From: CAVVAL01 sp963740215
GTDB taxonomy: Bacteria > Actinomycetota > Actinomycetes > Mycobacteriales > Cryptosporangiaceae
Assembly: GCA_963740215.1 (NCBI GenBank)
Contig: CAVUDJ010000019.1
Span: 744,001-808,000, forward strand
Direction of reading: 5' to 3'
DNA: 64,000 nt
Made by a program: the position numbers and the translations under genes. This document shows, in pieces, positions 29,467 to 37,057 of the stretch; position 1 is the stretch's first letter; the number at the start of each line of letters is the position of its first letter. Below the pieces are notes generated by a model. The model worked only from the letters and a program-made list of their open reading frames with translations. It was not told the origin of the DNA and ran no database searches.

Positions 29467-30576
29467 GTGTATCGGGCCCTTGCCGCCGTAACCGGCCTCA
29501 TCGTGCTGTTCGCCGTCCCCGTACCCGCCGCCGGTGCCGCCGCCCTCACCACGGCCGAGGCGTGGACAGCGCTGTTCCAGTCCAAGAACGACGGTGAGTG
29601 GAGCGGCGCCGACCAGGCGACGAGCGTGCCGGCGTCCAATGGGGCGGTGTACTGGCTCTTCGGTGACACGATGCTCGGCAGTGAGGATCCGGCGACGGGT
29701 GCGTACAGCGCCGGCTCGCGCATGATCGCCAACACCATCCTGGCGCAGCGCGGTGGCATGTTCTCGCCGGCCACGCCGGTCGGCGCACCGGCGATCCCGA
29801 ACGTGCCCAACCCTTCTCCGGATGCGATCCCGCGCAACGGCGACGAGGACGACCGGTACTGGGCGCAGGCCGCCGTCGAGCACGCCGGGTACCTCAACGT
29901 CTTCGCCCAGCGGGTACGCGCTCGGCCCGGCGAGCCGGCGGACTTCGCGCTCGTCGGTGCCGACATCGCCCGCTTCCGGATCTCCGGCGACCAGCTGGTG
30001 TTCGAGGGCATGGTCCCGACGCCGAGCACCGGCCTGGGCGAGACGGTCACCCCGCAGTGGGCCGGGGCGGCGGTCGCCCATGGCGGGCACGCGTACGTCT
30101 ACGGGCACCGCCACACCGCTGACCTGTTCAACCCGCACAGCAGCTACCTGGCGCGGGTGCCGCTCGATGCGCTGGCCGATCCGTCCGCCTGGCGGTTCTG
30201 GGGCGCGCCCGGCTGGATCTCCGCTGCCACCGAGGCCGTACCCGTCAGCGACAGTCAGGCGGCGTCGGCGGCGATCGTCAACGGGCGCTGGACCGTCCTG
30301 TTCAAGCCCTGGCACGGCCTGGGCACCGCGGTGCTCGCCCGCACGGCGACCGACCCGTACGGACCGTTCACCACGCGCGAGATCTTCTCGGCTCCCGCCG
30401 GCACGACGTCCGAAGGGCGCGAGTACGTCACATATGCCCCGATGCTCCACCCCGAGCAGCCCCTGGACGGCGGGAAGGTGCTGGTCAGCATCGCCTGGAA
30501 CGGCCGCGACTTCTGGCGGGACACCCTCCGCGACGCTGACCTGTACAAGCCCCGGTTCCACGAGGTGGTCCTGTAA
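29467..30576 (+). CDS. Secreted DUF4185-like beta-propeller protein
   Basis: The 369-residue protein starts with a Sec signal peptide (LAAVTGLIVLFAVPVPAAGA, cleavage probably at AAGA-AA). The mature part opens WTALFQSKNDGEWSGADQAT and continues GAVYWLFGDTMLG, the typical blade of DUF4185, which resembles five-bladed glycoside-hydrolase-like propellers. VYGHRHTADLFNPHSSYLARVP and GKVLVSIAWNGRDFW are later blades. No catalytic residues can be assigned confidently. GTG start; the gene is monocistronic between a divergent methyltransferase and rpsA. Confidence 0.75.
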   Translation: MYRALAAVTGLIVLFAVPVPAAGAAALTTAEAWTALFQSKNDGEWSGADQATSVPASNGAVYWLFGDTMLGSEDPATGAYSAGSRMIANTILAQRGGMFSPATPVGAPAIPNVPNPSPDAIPRNGDEDDRYWAQAAVEHAGYLNVFAQRVRARPGEPADFALVGADIARFRISGDQLVFEGMVPTPSTGLGETVTPQWAGAAVAHGGHAYVYGHRHTADLFNPHSSYLARVPLDALADPSAWRFWGAPGWISAATEAVPVSDSQAASAAIVNGRWTVLFKPWHGLGTAVLARTATDPYGPFTTREIFSAPAGTTSEGREYVTYAPMLHPEQPLDGGKVLVSIAWNGRDFWRDTLRDADLYKPRFHEVVL

Positions 30577-30652
30577 AGGGTCCCGCGACGCTGGGTATCG
30601 GAACATGCGAGGCAGACTCATGTCTGGGGTTGCGCAATCGGGTGGGACCTGG

Positions 30653-30683
30653 TTGGACCTGGGCGCGTCCCGCGCGGTACCCT
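30653..30683 (+). promoter_or_regulatory. Candidate rpsA promoter
   Basis: TTGGAC (30653-30658) and TACCCT (30678-30683) resemble actinobacterial -35 and -10 boxes with a 19-nt spacer, slightly long. They would leave a leader of about 155 nt before rpsA, enough for autoregulation by S1, which is inference. I see no other conserved element in the 270-bp gap. Confidence 0.4.
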
Positions 30684-30846
30684 GAAATCCGCGTTGTGGG
30701 CTGTGGTGCCTCGGTAGGGAGAAGGCCCGCGCTCGTCGTGTCGATACCGGTTCCTGTGGTCGCTCTCAGCCTCTGGTCGTCTGCGCGGTGGGGGGTTCAC
30801 GGCGCACGGCACGACCATCTGTCCACACTCCGGAGCATCCGCCCAC

Positions 30847-32307
30847 ATGACGAGCAGCACCGAGGCACCGACCACCCCGCAGGTTGCGGTCAACGACATC
30901 GGTTCGGTTGAGGACTTCCTCGCCGCCATCGACGAGACCATCAAGTATTTCAACGACGGCGACATCGTCGAAGGCACGATCGTCAAGGTCGACCGCGACG
31001 AGGTCCTGCTCGACATCGGCTACAAGACCGAGGGCGTCATCCCGTCCCGTGAGCTGTCGATCAAGCACGACGTCGACCCGCACGAGGTCGTCAAGGTCGG
31101 TGACGAGGTCGAGGCGCTGGTTCTCCAGAAGGAGGACAAGGAAGGCCGCCTGATCCTGTCCAAGAAGCGCGCCCAGTACGAGCGCGCCTGGGGCACGATC
31201 GAGAAGATCAAGGACGAGGACGGCATCGTCACCGGTACCGTCATCGAGGTCGTCAAGGGTGGTCTCATCCTCGACATCGGCCTCCGCGGCTTCCTCCCCG
31301 CCTCGCTGGTCGAGATGCGCCGCGTGCGTGACCTGCAGCCGTACGTCGGCCGCGAGCTCGAGGCGAAGATCATCGAGCTCGACAAGAACCGCAACAACGT
31401 GGTCCTGTCCCGCCGCCAGTGGCTCGAGCAGACCCAGTCCGAGGTGCGCAGCGAGTTCCTCAACAAGCTCGCCAAGGGCCAGGTCCGCAAGGGTGTCGTC
31501 TCCAGCATCGTCAACTTCGGTGCGTTCGTGGACCTCGGCGGCGTCGACGGCCTGGTGCACGTCTCCGAGCTGTCCTGGAAGCACATCGACCACCCGTCCG
31601 AGGTCGTCGAGGTCGGCCAGGAGGTCGAGGTCGAGGTTCTCGACGTCGACCTGGACCGCGAGCGCGTCTCCCTCTCGCTCAAGGCCACCCAGGAAGACCC
31701 GTGGCGCCAGTTCGCCCGCACGCACGCCATCGGGCAGGTCGTGCCGGGTCGCGTCACCAAGCTGGTGCCGTTCGGTGCGTTCGTCCGGGTCGACGAGGGC
31801 ATCGAGGGCCTGGTCCACATCTCCGAGCTGGCCGAGCGCCACGTCGAGATCCCGGAGCAGGTCGTCAACGTCGGCGACGAGATCATGGTCAAGGTCATCG
31901 ACATCGACCTCGAGCGTCGCCGCATCTCGCTGTCGCTGAAGCAGGCCAACGAGGGCGTCCCCGGCGCCGCCTCCGACGGCTTCGACCCCACCCAGTACGG
32001 CATGGCCGCCCAGTACGACACCGAGGGGAACTACATCTACCCCGAGGGCTTCGACCCGGAGACCAACGACTGGATGCCGGGCTTCGAGAAGCAGCGCGAG
32101 GAGTGGGAGCGGCAGTACGCCGAGGCCCAGTCCCGCTACGACGCCCACCAGAAGCAGATCGCGGAGGCCCAGAAGGCCGAGGCCGAGGCGGCTGCCGCCT
32201 CCTCGTACTCGTCCACCCCGGCCGTCACAGAGGAGGCCAGCGGCACGCTGGCCACCGACGAGGCGCTCGCCGCGCTCCGCGAGAAGCTGGCCGGCGGCCG
32301 CAGCTAG
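30847..32307 (+). CDS. rpsA: 30S ribosomal protein S1
   Basis: Ribosomal protein S1 promotes mRNA binding to the 30S subunit. The 486-residue protein has four S1 RNA-binding domains: about 36-105 (GDIVEGTIVKVDRDEVLLDI), 120-190 (GTVIEVVKGGLILDIGLRGF), 208-276 (GVVSSIVNFGAFVDLGGVDG) and 293-362 (GRVTKLVPFGAFVRVDEGIE). The acidic, Ala/Glu-rich C-terminus is normal for actinobacteria. ATG at 30847. It is followed by a strong hairpin and coaE, the usual actinobacterial order. Confidence 0.97.
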   Translation: MTSSTEAPTTPQVAVNDIGSVEDFLAAIDETIKYFNDGDIVEGTIVKVDRDEVLLDIGYKTEGVIPSRELSIKHDVDPHEVVKVGDEVEALVLQKEDKEGRLILSKKRAQYERAWGTIEKIKDEDGIVTGTVIEVVKGGLILDIGLRGFLPASLVEMRRVRDLQPYVGRELEAKIIELDKNRNNVVLSRRQWLEQTQSEVRSEFLNKLAKGQVRKGVVSSIVNFGAFVDLGGVDGLVHVSELSWKHIDHPSEVVEVGQEVEVEVLDVDLDRERVSLSLKATQEDPWRQFARTHAIGQVVPGRVTKLVPFGAFVRVDEGIEGLVHISELAERHVEIPEQVVNVGDEIMVKVIDIDLERRRISLSLKQANEGVPGAASDGFDPTQYGMAAQYDTEGNYIYPEGFDPETNDWMPGFEKQREEWERQYAEAQSRYDAHQKQIAEAQKAEAEAAAASSYSSTPAVTEEASGTLATDEALAALREKLAGGRS

Positions 32308-32314
32308 TTCTCTT

Positions 32315-32355
32315 GCGCAGGGGCCCCGAGCGTTTCGCGCTCGGGGCCCCTGCGC
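32315..32355 (+). terminator. Hairpin terminator after rpsA
   Basis: GCGCAGGGGCCCCGAGCG (32315-32332) pairs with CGCTCGGGGCCCCTGCGC (32338-32355) around TTTCG. It is perfect and strong. Confidence 0.88.
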
Positions 32356-32470
32356 GTTGCGGAGGACTCCGCGATTCGGCGCCGATAGGCCGGCGCACCG
32401 CGCGCCATTCCGCCGCCGAACCCCGGAGTCTCGCCAGCGCGGCGGTGCGGCGGTGCGGCAGGATGGCCGG

Positions 32471-33058
32471 ATGGTGCGCATCGGGCTGACGGGCGGTATC
32501 GGGTCGGGCAAGAGCGCCGTGTCGAGGCTGCTCGCCGAACACGGCGCTGTCGTCATCGACGCGGACCTGATCGCCCGCGAGGTCGTCGAGCCGGGTACGC
32601 CCGGCCTCAAGGCGGTCGTCGAGGAGTTCGGCCCCGAGGTACTCCGTCCGGACGGCACCCTGGATCGCGAACGGCTCGGCGCAATCGTCTTCGCCGACGA
32701 GGCGGCCCGGCTGCGGCTCAACGCGATCGTGCATCCGCTGGTGGGGGCGCGCAGCGAGGAGATCGTCGCAGCGGCCCCGCCCGGCGCGGTGCTGGTGCAC
32801 GACGTCCCGCTGCTGGTGGAGAACAACCTGGCTGGCAACTTCGATCTGGTAATTGTGGTCGAGGCGCCGGAGCGGATCAGGGTCGAGCGGCTGGTCGAGC
32901 ACCGGGGGATGACCACCGACGCCGCCGGGGCCCGGATCGCCGCGCAGGCGAGCGACGACGAGCGCCGCGCCGTGGCCGATGTGGTGATCCGCAACGACGG
33001 CACCCTGGACGACCTTCGTACCCAAGTGGACGCGTTCTGGGCCACGCACGTGGCCTGA
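32471..33058 (+). CDS. coaE: Dephospho-CoA kinase
   Basis: CoaE phosphorylates dephospho-CoA, the last step of coenzyme A synthesis. The 195-residue protein has the P-loop GLTGGIGSGKSAVSRLLAE near residues 5-23, VVIDADLIAREVVEPG with the substrate-binding DAD, and VLVHDVPLLVENNL followed by RLVEHRGMTTDAAGARIAAQ (lid). The ATG at 32471 is followed at once by the first strand. No C-terminal GrpB-like domain is present, unlike in mycobacteria. A hairpin follows. Confidence 0.95.
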   Translation: MVRIGLTGGIGSGKSAVSRLLAEHGAVVIDADLIAREVVEPGTPGLKAVVEEFGPEVLRPDGTLDRERLGAIVFADEAARLRLNAIVHPLVGARSEEIVAAAPPGAVLVHDVPLLVENNLAGNFDLVIVVEAPERIRVERLVEHRGMTTDAAGARIAAQASDDERRAVADVVIRNDGTLDDLRTQVDAFWATHVA

Positions 33059-33086
33059 CCGGTCGCAGAAAGGCGATACGCAAGGC

Positions 33087-33123
33087 GAAGCCCCTCCGGG
33101 GTACGCGCCGCCGAAGGGGCTTC
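33087..33123 (+). terminator. Hairpin terminator after coaE
   Basis: GAAGCCCCT (33087-33095) pairs with AGGGGCTTC (33115-33123). The stem is shorter than the other terminators here, with a 19-nt loop. Confidence 0.6.
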
Positions 33124-33360
33124 TAGTGCAGGCGTGATGGGTGGCGATCGATACCGGCCGGATGGCCGTCACCGTGGGCTGGGCTTTGTTGCTGGTGCTC
33201 GACTGTATAGCCCAAACCGCGCCCGGAGTGCTGTCGCACCGGTCGCCCGGTTAACTGCTCCTCCTCCCGAGAGAGACTCTCTGTAATACCTGCCCCTTCG
33301 ACGCTACGACTGTGATGTGCGGCACACAAGGGTTGCAGGTGGCGGGTAATCGCCTCATTG

Positions 33361-33392
33361 GTCACATGAGTAACACTGGTTACAGCGATGAC
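33361..33392. promoter_or_regulatory. Tandem 9-mer GTNAC repeats between coaE and the DUF1761 gene
   Basis: GTCACATGA (33361), GTAACACTG (33370), GTTACAGCG (33379) and ATGAC (33388) follow each other with an exact 9-bp period. This resembles reported MtrA 9-mer arrays. The region lies between convergent genes, so it does not serve the annotated genes as a promoter; a 35-codon minus-strand frame (33251-33358) starts right beside it. In the rest of the 280-bp gap I see only the coaE hairpin. Confidence 0.4.
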
Positions 33393-33403
33393 GGGCCGTG
33401 ACG

Positions 33404-33820
33404 CTACTGCCACGCCCCGATGATCGCGCCGGCGATCGTCATCGCACACACGTGGTAACCGCCGTCGATCAGCATCAGCTTCACGGGCCGGTTCTCGAAG
33501 ATGAACGTCGTGACGATCGGTGCCGCAGACAGCCCGAGGCCGGCGAGCAGGCCCGCGAGCGCGCCGGTGCCGAGGCCGGCGTCGTTGCCCAGGAACAGCG
33601 CGAGCACGAAGTTGGTGACGAGCGCGACGACGAACGTGCTGCCGAAGACCGCGCCCATGTTGCGTCCGGCGACGTCGGCGTCGCTGAGGCCGACTGTGGA
33701 CTGCCACGTCTTGGCAAAGAGGATCGGCGAGTACCAGAGGCCGCCGACGGCGAAGAACGCGATCGTGCCTGCGAGTACGGCCAGATAGTTCAGGTCACCC
33801 GGGGCGGCGAGTGCGTCCAT
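33404..33820 (-). CDS. DUF1761 membrane protein
   Basis: The 138-residue protein has four hydrophobic helices. The start LNYLAVLAGTIAFFAVGGLWYSPILFAKTW is characteristic of DUF1761, with a conserved Trp-Tyr-Ser-Pro-x-Leu-Phe motif. The C-terminal YHVCAMTIAGAIIGAW also fits. The function of the family is unknown. ATG start at 33820. It follows the ABC exporter genes on the same strand but is separated from them by a perfect palindrome. Confidence 0.85.
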   Translation of the reverse strand: MDALAAPGDLNYLAVLAGTIAFFAVGGLWYSPILFAKTWQSTVGLSDADVAGRNMGAVFGSTFVVALVTNFVLALFLGNDAGLGTGALAGLLAGLGLSAAPIVTTFIFENRPVKLMLIDGGYHVCAMTIAGAIIGAWQ

Positions 33821-33871
33821 GACCTGCTCCAGGAAGTGAGGAGTGATCTGTTGTGGACACGGTCCCAGGTC

Positions 33872-33912
33872 TGCGGTTCATATGCGACCACTGTGGTCGC
33901 ATATGAACCGCA
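33872..33912. terminator. Perfect 20-bp palindrome between the ABC permease and DUF1761 genes
   Basis: TGCGGTTCATATGCGACCAC (33872-33891) is the exact reverse complement of 33893-33912, leaving a single central base. It begins 8 bp downstream of the permease stop and could terminate that operon. With such a short centre it may instead be a protein-binding dyad controlling DUF1761. Confidence 0.65.
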
Positions 33913-33919
33913 AGCGCTT

Positions 33920-35548
33920 CTACCTGTCGACGAGGTCGCGACGGCGGAACGACGCGACGCCCACAAGCGCCAACGCTACGGCCAGCGTGGTCATGGCGAC
34001 GAGCGGCAGCGCCGCGGCGTCTTCGGTTGGCACGGCCGGAGTGTGGCCGAACGGTGACAGGTCCAGCACCCACTGCGGCAGTTGCAGCAGTTCGCCGATC
34101 CAGCCCAGGACAAGGCAGATCGACAGGAGCGTCCAGGACAGCGCGGTCGCGTAGCGGGGCACCAGCCCGAACACCGCGACGACGGCACCGCCCAGCGCCA
34201 GCGCCGCCGGTATCTGTACCGCCGCAGCGCCGAGGACACGCCCGGAGTCACCGAAGTCGCCGATGGTCAGGCCGTAGCCGAGCGCGGTGGTCACTCCGAA
34301 GAGGAGCAGCAGCCCGACGGTGCCCGCAAGCGCACAGGCGATGTGGCTCGCCATCCACGCCGGACGGCTCACTGCTGTAGCCAGTAGTGGCTCGGCCCGT
34401 CCTCCGGACTCCTCCGACCGCAGCCTGAGCAAGCTCTGCACCGCGTAGCCCGCGACGCTGATGCCGGCCATCGTCGCCATCACCACGAAGAACGTGTCGG
34501 TGAGCGAGGCACCGCCGCTCATCTGCTCGAACGACTCCTTTATCTGGTCGCTGGCGCTGAGGATCTGGTCCGCGGCGTCGGCGATCATGCCCATCGTCAC
34601 GCCGAGGATCGCGACACCGGCAGCCCAGGCGATCAGCACGCCCCGCTGCAGGCGCCATGCCAGGCCCACCGGGCTCAGCAGGCTCTTCGCCGCCTCCGCC
34701 GGGCCGGGACGCGTGGGCAGCATCCCGCTGCCGAAGTCCCGGTGGTGGGTGAGCGTGAACGCCACGCCGACCAGTACGACGAACAGGACGGCCGGGAGCG
34801 CGAGCACCCACCATCGATCTTCGTCGAAGGGGCGGGTCTGCTGCGCCCAGCCAACCGGCGACAGCCAGGACGGCCAGGCGCTCAGCGCCCTGACACCGTC
34901 CGCTGTGACGTCGGCGAGCGTGTCGCCCACAGCGCGCAGCAGGAACGCCACGCCGAGAACGGCAATGGCCAAGCCGTTGGCGGCGCGGGAACCCTCGGCG
35001 ATCTGGGCGGTGACTGCCGCGATACCCGCGAACGAGATCCCCGCCGCGGCGGCAGACAATGCGGCCAGCAGCGACGAACCGGCCGGCAGGTCGTTGCTCA
35101 CCAGGACGGCCAGGAACAACGCGGCGAGCACCAGGTTCGCGCCGATCGCGACCAGCAGCGCGGCCGTCAGACTCGCGTAGCGACCGATGACCGTGGCACC
35201 GAGCATCTCGGCGCGTCCGGTCTCCTCGTTCTGCCGGGTGTGCCGGACTACCGCCATCGAGCTCATGATCGGGATCATCACGATCGCCAGGAACGAGGTC
35301 TCGACGGTGATGATCGCGCCCAGGCTGGTTCCGAGCGCCGGCCCGTTGAACAGCAGCGACACCGCCTGGCCAGCCTCGATCGCGGCCTGCCGGGCGCGTT
35401 CGGCCTCGGTCGTGAAGACCCCCGCGATGCTGGCCGCCTGCGATACCTGCAGGAGCGTGAGACCGAGGATCCAGACGGGGAGCTGGATGCGGTCGCGCCG
35501 GAGCGCGAGTCGGGTGAGCGCCCACGTGCCGGTGAAGGCGCTGGTCAT
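33920..35548 (-). CDS. ABC exporter permease (polyketide-antibiotic exporter type)
   Basis: The 542-residue protein has about twelve membrane helices in two similar halves (each half begins with an AWILGVTxxxxSxA-like segment), the architecture of actinobacterial exporters of polyketide antibiotics. Typical parts are RHTRQNEETGRAEMLGATV and RLRSEESGGRAEPLLATAVS, the repeated E-GRAE motif of each half. I chose the ATG at 35548 because it overlaps the ATPase stop (ATGA) and gives the usual TRLALRRDRIQLPVWILGL opening. With the upstream ATPase it forms a drug/lipid efflux pump. Confidence 0.9.
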   Translation of the reverse strand: MTSAFTGTWALTRLALRRDRIQLPVWILGLTLLQVSQAASIAGVFTTEAERARQAAIEAGQAVSLLFNGPALGTSLGAIITVETSFLAIVMIPIMSSMAVVRHTRQNEETGRAEMLGATVIGRYASLTAALLVAIGANLVLAALFLAVLVSNDLPAGSSLLAALSAAAAGISFAGIAAVTAQIAEGSRAANGLAIAVLGVAFLLRAVGDTLADVTADGVRALSAWPSWLSPVGWAQQTRPFDEDRWWVLALPAVLFVVLVGVAFTLTHHRDFGSGMLPTRPGPAEAAKSLLSPVGLAWRLQRGVLIAWAAGVAILGVTMGMIADAADQILSASDQIKESFEQMSGGASLTDTFFVVMATMAGISVAGYAVQSLLRLRSEESGGRAEPLLATAVSRPAWMASHIACALAGTVGLLLLFGVTTALGYGLTIGDFGDSGRVLGAAAVQIPAALALGGAVVAVFGLVPRYATALSWTLLSICLVLGWIGELLQLPQWVLDLSPFGHTPAVPTEDAAALPLVAMTTLAVALALVGVASFRRRDLVDR

Positions 35549-36456
35549 CGCACGGGCTCCGGCTCTGATGGTGCGTCGACCTCGTAGTGGCGCAGGAACA
35601 GCTCCTCCAGTGTCGGCGGCGTGCTGGACAACGAGCGGATGCCGTGCTGGGCGAGACGCTCGATGACCGGGCCAAGGTAATGAGTGTCCACATCGAACTT
35701 CGTGTGCAGGCCGTCGGTCTTGAGGTCGTGGACACCGGGCATGTCTGAGAGACCATCGACCGGCTGCGCGGTCTCGACGGACACCGTCGTGCGGGTCAGG
35801 TGGCGGAGCTCCGTGAGCGTGCCTGTCTCCACGTTCCGGCCCTCGCGGATGATGCTGACCCGATCGCACAGCGCCTCGACCTCGGCGAGGATGTGGCTGG
35901 AGAGCAGGACGGTACGGCCGTCCTCCTTCACGTCGTCGATGCAGTCCTGGAAGACGGCTTCCATGAGCGGGTCAAGGCCGGAGGTCGGCTCGTCGAGCAC
36001 GAGCAGCTCCACGTCCGACGACAGCGCCGCGACGAGCGCCACCTTCTGCCGGTTGCCCTTGGAGTAGGTACGGGTCTTCTTGGTGGGATCGAGAGCGAAG
36101 CGCTCCAGCAGCTCCGCGCGGCGCTTCTGGTTGAGGCCGCCGCGAAGCCGGCCGAGCAGGTCGATGACCTCGCCGCCGGACAGGTTGGGCCAGAGGTTCA
36201 CCTCTCCAGGGACGTACGCCAGCCGGCGGTGCAGCGTGACTGCATCGCGCCAGGGATCGCCGTCGAGCAGGACGGTCTTGCCGGAGTCGGCGCGGAGCAG
36301 GCCGAGCAGGACGCGGATCGTGGTGGACTTTCCGGCGCCGTTCGGGCCTAGGAAGCCGTGCACCTCCCCGCTGTTGACGGTGAGGTCGAGTCCGTCGAGA
36401 GCGCGGGTCGGGCCGAAGGTCTTGACCAGACCCGACACCGAAATCACGGTTGTCAT
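35545..36456 (-). CDS. ABC exporter ATP-binding protein
   Basis: The 303-residue ATPase has Walker A FLGPNGAGKSTTIRVLLGL (near residue 37), signature YSKGNRQKVALVAALSS, Walker B LLVLDEPTSGLDPLME and the H-loop LLSSHILAEVEAL. The C-terminal extension is typical of DrrA-type drug-resistance ATPases. I chose the ATG at 36456 (MTTVISVSGLVKTFG); longer upstream starts would run into the operator. It energises the downstream permease. The adjacent divergent GbsR/MarR-type regulator probably controls it. Confidence 0.92.
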   Translation of the reverse strand: MTTVISVSGLVKTFGPTRALDGLDLTVNSGEVHGFLGPNGAGKSTTIRVLLGLLRADSGKTVLLDGDPWRDAVTLHRRLAYVPGEVNLWPNLSGGEVIDLLGRLRGGLNQKRRAELLERFALDPTKKTRTYSKGNRQKVALVAALSSDVELLVLDEPTSGLDPLMEAVFQDCIDDVKEDGRTVLLSSHILAEVEALCDRVSIIREGRNVETGTLTELRHLTRTTVSVETAQPVDGLSDMPGVHDLKTDGLHTKFDVDTHYLGPVIERLAQHGIRSLSSTPPTLEELFLRHYEVDAPSEPEPVR

Positions 36457-36480
36457 GAGTCCTGACGCTACGCTCGCTTC

Positions 36481-36508
36481 ACACTTTTGTATATCTTCAA
36501 AAACGTGT
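36481..36508. promoter_or_regulatory. AT-rich imperfect palindrome between regulator and exporter genes
   Basis: The 28 bp begin ACACTTTTGTATAT and end CTTCAAAAACGTGT; the outer ACAC-TTTTG/CAAAA-GTGT arms form an imperfect dyad. It is strikingly AT-rich against the flanking sequence and lies in the 92-bp divergent gap. It is the likely operator of the divergent MarR/GbsR-type regulator. Confidence 0.55.
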
Positions 36509-36548
36509 AAAGTTGCTGACGCAATCGGCCGGACGGAAGGATGCACGG

Positions 36549-37028
36549 GTGATCGAAGCCAGTGGACGTGACGACGAGGCGGTGGCGCGATTCGTCGAGC
36601 GGTTCGCGCTGCAATGGGCCGAGGCCGGCTTCCCGCGCATGGCTGCCCGCGTCTTCATCGCGCTGCTGGTGACCGACAGCGGCCAGCGAACCGTGCAGGA
36701 TCTGACTGCCCAGCTGCAGGTCAGCCCGGCTGCGATCTCGGGAGCCGTGCGGTACCTCGGCCAGATCGGCCTCGTCCAGCGCGGCCGCGACCCGGGCGAG
36801 CGGCGCGACCACTACAAGGTCTCCGACGACATGTGGTTCGAGACGTTCACCCGTCGCGACGAGATGCTGCTGCGCTTCGAGCAGGACCTTGAGGAGGGCG
36901 TGAAGGCTCTGGGCCTAGACACCCCGGCTGGCGCCCGGCTGGCGGAGACCCGCGAGTTCTTCGAGTTTGTCCGCCTGGAATTCCCCGGGATCCTGGAGCG
37001 CTGGCGAGAGTCTCGGGCAGCGCGGTAA
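36549..37028 (+). CDS. GbsR/MarR-family transcriptional regulator
   Basis: The 159-residue winged-helix protein is transcribed away from the ABC exporter. ALQWAEAGFPRMAARVFIALLVTD is typical of GbsR-like regulators, followed by the helix-turn-helix LTAQLQVSPAAISGAVRYL (near residue 60) and the wing GRDPGERRDHYKV. I chose the GTG at 36549, with GGAAGGA 8 bp upstream; a TTG at 36513 would add 12 residues but lies against the palindrome. It probably represses the divergent exporter, with release by a hydrophobic ligand. Confidence 0.85.
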   Translation: MIEASGRDDEAVARFVERFALQWAEAGFPRMAARVFIALLVTDSGQRTVQDLTAQLQVSPAAISGAVRYLGQIGLVQRGRDPGERRDHYKVSDDMWFETFTRRDEMLLRFEQDLEEGVKALGLDTPAGARLAETREFFEFVRLEFPGILERWRESRAAR

Positions 37029-37057
37029 TTGTCGGTGGGCCGACGTACGGTGAGTCC

